A stretch of 64,000 bases of DNA. Source: Pedobacter sp. SYSU D00535. GTDB lineage: Bacteria > Bacteroidota > Bacteroidia > Sphingobacteriales > Sphingobacteriaceae. The first letter of the stretch is position 1. Each line of letters opens with the position of its first letter. The position numbers and the translations under genes were made by a program. Below, piece after piece: positions 62,053 to 64,000 of the stretch. Where the stretch lies: NCBI RefSeq assembly GCF_017355855.1, contig NZ_JAFEWD010000004.1:310001-374000 (forward strand), written 5' to 3'. The notes below the pieces were generated by a model that did not search any database, was not told the origin of the DNA, and saw only the letters and a list, made by a program, of their open reading frames with translations.

Positions 62053-62762
62053 TGTGGTTTGTCTTCCATGCTTTTCCACTCGTGTTCCACTTTAGTCATA
62101 AGAAGCGCATTGTCAAACTGAATAGAGCCTTTAGGGAATACTTTTTCGTTCGCATAAAAGCTGGAATTAACATTCTGCACTTCAAGCGGCCGTACTTGCC
62201 AAGAGTAAGCCTGTAATTTCAGTCCTTCGTATTTGTCACGGCTTGGCGAATAACCAACAGCGCCTTTCTCAAAAAACTGGGATACATTCTCTAATGTGTC
62301 GAATATGGAGTTCAACGGGAAAGTATTTGTCTCTTTAGCATCTATGGAAATGCTTGTGTTGTCAGAACTAGTAAAGTCAACGTGATAATTACCGTCACCT
62401 TCTTTAACATTGAACTTGGCTAAATAGTGTTTACCTGGAAATAATCGTCCGCCTAAAATTGTGTTCAGTTTCAGCGATGTGTCACGCCTTGGGATGTAAA
62501 CGCCTTCTTTGGTTTCCCCTTCTTCGTCCCACTCTACAGCAATGCGATGTGCTCCGTTTTCAGATGATACTCCAAGGAAGTCTGGAAGTCCTTTGAGTTT
62601 GATGTTTTTTAGTCGGATGAGGCAAATACCGACGATGGCTTTGTCTTTAAAGACTTTCGGCCTAAATGGTTCAGGAACAATTTTCCGTACAACATCTGGA
62701 TCAGCCGTGAAATTGATTAAAATCCGTCGGTCAATATAACCATGTATTGTAGGTAGTCTCAT
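62004..62762 (-). CDS. DUF2071 (YqjF-like) protein, cassette-encoded
   Basis: The 252-residue protein has the acetoacetate-decarboxylase-like DUF2071 pattern: RRILINFTADPDVVRKIVP near the N terminus, ENGAHRIAVEW and VYIPRRDTSLKLNTILGGRLFPG (about 88-110), GYSPSRDKYEGLKL. Family function is uncertain. The last 16 residues are encoded by the attC arm (KPHAANSGLAKAGLTNIG), so the C terminus was probably acquired when the gene became a cassette. Confidence 0.82.
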   Translation of the reverse strand: MRLPTIHGYIDRRILINFTADPDVVRKIVPEPFRPKVFKDKAIVGICLIRLKNIKLKGLPDFLGVSSENGAHRIAVEWDEEGETKEGVYIPRRDTSLKLNTILGGRLFPGKHYLAKFNVKEGDGNYHVDFTSSDNTSISIDAKETNTFPLNSIFDTLENVSQFFEKGAVGYSPSRDKYEGLKLQAYSWQVRPLEVQNVNSSFYANEKVFPKGSIQFDNALLMTKVEHEWKSMEDKPHAANSGLAKAGLTNIG

Positions 62763-62782
62763 GTTGTAGGGTTTGTCACCAT

Positions 62783-62916
62783 TGCAGCCAACGGTTAGGC
62801 TAAGAGTTGTGCCGGATTAATAGCACTTCCACCGCTGCCTGTACTAAAGTAAGTAAAAAGCAGAAAAGTTCGAGCTCGTAGGTCAACCGGCATAACTTTT
62901 AGCCGATGTTAACTGC
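62783..62916 (-). repeat. attC site of the cassette at 62919-63500
   Basis: The left core is CCAACGGTTAGGC. Arms TAAGAGTTGTGCCGG and CCGGCATAACTTTTA pair. The right core GTTAACTGC is a perfect 9-base match to its own cassette start. It shares loop blocks with the sites at 53380 and 63509. Confidence 0.88.
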
Positions 62917-62918
62917 AG

Positions 62919-63500
62919 TTACTTTTTAAGCAATGAGTCGTTTTCGTATATTTCAGTCTTGGTCAAGCGACCGCGTTCATTATAGTATTTCCACGTCCCA
63001 TTTTTCATTTTATTCTTGTAAAATTCAATTGTTTTTAGAGCTCCACTTTCGTAAAAAGTTCTGCTAGTGTCGTCTAAATTGCCATCTTTATTCTTTCCAA
63101 TCTGACTCAAGTTTCCGTTGCTATAATATATCTTAAAAACTCCTTGGGCTTTTCCCTTTTCATCAAGCCACTCCTCACTGTTTGGTTTTCCATTTGAGTG
63201 ATACATTACAAACGAGTCCACCTTTATGCCGTCACGGTATGTTGATTTTGCTCGTATTGTTCCATTAGGATTGTAAAACAAGCTTGGACCGTTTAACGTG
63301 TCGTCTTTAAAAGTCTCAAGAGACTTTATATTGCCGTTTAAATAGTAAGTCTTCCATTCACCTTGTTTCATATTGTCAATTGTCGTTCCTTCCGGAGCCT
63401 TAGTTGAATACTGAAAGTCGCTATACAAGGATTTGTAATTTTTAAGCAAGACCCAAACTCCAAAGAAGAAAATAACGAGTAAGGCTGGCTTGAGTTTCAT
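62919..63500 (-). CDS. Membrane-anchored MORN-type (YwqK-like) repeat protein, cassette-encoded
   Basis: The 193-residue protein has an N-terminal anchor helix (about 5-20) and six or so MORN-type repeats of about 22 residues. Examples are GEWKTYYLNGNIKSLETF, GPSLFYNPNGTIRAKSTY and GTWKYYNERGRLTKTEIY. Proteins of this kind are annotated as YwqK-like antitoxins or surface repeat proteins. The ligand is unknown. Its stop codon is three bases from its attC. Confidence 0.82.
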   Translation of the reverse strand: MKLKPALLVIFFFGVWVLLKNYKSLYSDFQYSTKAPEGTTIDNMKQGEWKTYYLNGNIKSLETFKDDTLNGPSLFYNPNGTIRAKSTYRDGIKVDSFVMYHSNGKPNSEEWLDEKGKAQGVFKIYYSNGNLSQIGKNKDGNLDDTSRTFYESGALKTIEFYKNKMKNGTWKYYNERGRLTKTEIYENDSLLKK

Positions 63501-63508
63501 CTGTAATT

Positions 63509-63642
63509 GCAGTTAACGGTTATAGTTTATATTGTGCCCGCTTAACAGCACTTCCGTGTCGGGCTGCACTAATGTAATTAAAAAGCAGAAAACTTCGAGA
63601 ACCACGTCGCCCGGGCATAATTTAAACTTAATGTTACAAGCT
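63509..63642 (-). repeat. attC site of the cassette at 63647-63997
   Basis: The left core is GTTAACGGTTATAG. Arms TTTATATTGTGCCCG and CGGGCATAATTTAAA pair. The right core GTTACAAGC predicts that the sequence just beyond 64000 contains the cassette start GTTACAAGC or close to it. Confidence 0.85.
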
Positions 63643-63646
63643 GTTT

Positions 63647-63997
63647 TTATTTATTCCACTCCTCTATTCGATAGTGCTTGACTGTCGAGTCACTGTTTAA
63701 GCTGAAAGATAAAGTCTTCGTGCTAACTGGGTCAATATCTGAACCGTAGTCGACTTCCAGGTAGTACCCAATGTTCAAATCTTGTTCGATGTCCGGAGGC
63801 CCTAAAAGTCCTGTAAGCTCACTGTTCTTTAGTCCGAGGAGCGTGTGATTTTTGGTTAAATCCTCAATCATTCGCTCCCTACATTTACAAGGAAAAATGT
63901 CGTCTTTAGTTCTCCACGCTTTTTTGTCGAATTTTATCTGATTGTCACAAGAAGCAAGCGCGAGCACAAGAATTAGTAAGGCTGTCGTGTGGCGCAT
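63647..63997 (-). CDS. Lipoprotein of unknown function, cassette-encoded
   Basis: The 116-residue protein has a short lipoprotein signal (ALLILVLALASCDNQ, Cys 17). A small domain follows with CKCRERMIEDL near 38 and GLLGPPDIEQDLNIGYYLEVDYGS, a pattern of small outer-membrane-assembly-like lipoproteins. No family assigned. It is the first complete cassette gene at the right edge; its start lies three bases from the window end. Confidence 0.7.
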   Translation of the reverse strand: MRHTTALLILVLALASCDNQIKFDKKAWRTKDDIFPCKCRERMIEDLTKNHTLLGLKNSELTGLLGPPDIEQDLNIGYYLEVDYGSDIDPVSTKTLSFSLNSDSTVKHYRIEEWNK

Positions 63998-64000
63998 GTC

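Larger units (their letters stand above)
51801..64000 (-). mobile_element. Integron gene-cassette array (no integrase in window)
   Basis: From here to the window edge all genes are on the minus strand and almost each is followed by an attC-like palindrome (13 listed separately, one split by an IS). Most cassettes start, on the minus strand, with a 9-10 base TT-type core that is the reverse complement of the R'' core at their own far end. That is the defining feature of cassettes inserted one at a time by an integron integrase. Genes point left, so the integrase and attI would lie right of 64000. If not, this is a CALIN. Base composition is visibly more AT-rich than the left 50 kb. Confidence 0.85.

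Noticed and set aside
52567..63642. A CRISPR array made of the repeated palindromes
   Set aside because: The repeats are 90-145 bp, diverge between subfamilies and are separated by genes of several hundred bases, not by short unique spacers.
52567..63642. Reading the palindromes as ordinary terminators or REP elements
   Set aside because: Their paired cores match the start of the same cassette at the far end, which neither terminators nor REP elements would show.

Overview
Organism: the window reads as a chromosome segment of a Bacteroidota bacterium, most likely from the Sphingobacteriia/Chitinophagia side. The clues are SusC/SusD outer-membrane proteins controlled by an ECF sigma factor and a FecR-type anti-sigma factor, CarboxypepD_reg/TonB-plug proteins, a sialate O-acetylesterase, a GH43 enzyme and several Bacteroidota-type conserved hypotheticals. 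No rRNA, tRNA, CRISPR array or replication origin was seen.

Layout, left side (1-51.6 kb, ordinary chromosome): 1-5.6 kb holds the 3' end of a Crp/Fnr regulator, a CvfB-like S1 protein, a degenerate DEAD-box protein and a Nei/Fpg-like protein without the catalytic proline. 5.8-12.8 kb holds a large FAD/Fe-S D-lactate dehydrogenase-type protein, a formylglycine-generating-enzyme-like protein and a GT39-like membrane glycosyltransferase. 13.1-18.2 kb is a five-gene Anbu operon: permuted ATP-grasp, alpha-E protein, transglutaminase, Anbu N-terminal-nucleophile protease and a second transglutaminase. 19.3-25.7 kb is a seven-gene minus-strand operon built around polyamine chemistry: SpeD-like, DUF4178, a 57-aa membrane ORF, DUF350, SpeE-like, FAD oxidoreductase and a membrane protein. 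25.8-29.6 kb holds an ECF sigma factor, an unusual anti-sigma/TonB protein and a VWA protein. 29.6-38.5 kb holds secreted carbohydrate enzymes, a pirin, a cytochrome c and two PQQ-type sugar dehydrogenases. 39-47.8 kb holds a MetY-type enzyme and a sigma/FecR/SusC/SusD locus. 47.8-51.6 kb holds a sialate esterase, two DHFR-fold proteins and a VOC protein.

Layout, right side (about 51.8 kb to the window edge): this is an integron gene-cassette array, visibly more AT-rich, with every gene on the minus strand. Thirteen attC-like recombination sites of about 90-145 bp (one split by an IS) separate mostly single genes. Each site is an imperfect palindrome with core motifs of the TAAC/GTTA type at its ends. 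The decisive test is that the first 9-10 bases of most cassettes are the reverse complement of the R'' core at the far end of the same cassette. Four cassettes match perfectly and three match 8 of 9. No integrase gene is present. From the cassette orientation it would lie beyond position 64000; otherwise this is a CALIN (attC cluster lacking an integrase). Cargo includes lipoproteins, a MORN-type protein, DUF2071, DUF1990, a double-CXXC immunity-like protein, a plug-only TonB-type protein, a four-gene regulator/tautomerase/SDR/NTF2 unit and several unrecognised proteins.

One attC (58546-59863) is split by an IS110-family element whose transposase carries two compensating frameshifts. The 164 bp upstream of that transposase is the expected place for an IS110 bridge RNA. 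It contains 8- and 9-base stretches identical to the attC arm beside the insertion. This targeting of attC by a probable bridge-RNA IS, inside a Bacteroidota cassette array, is the most interesting part of the window.
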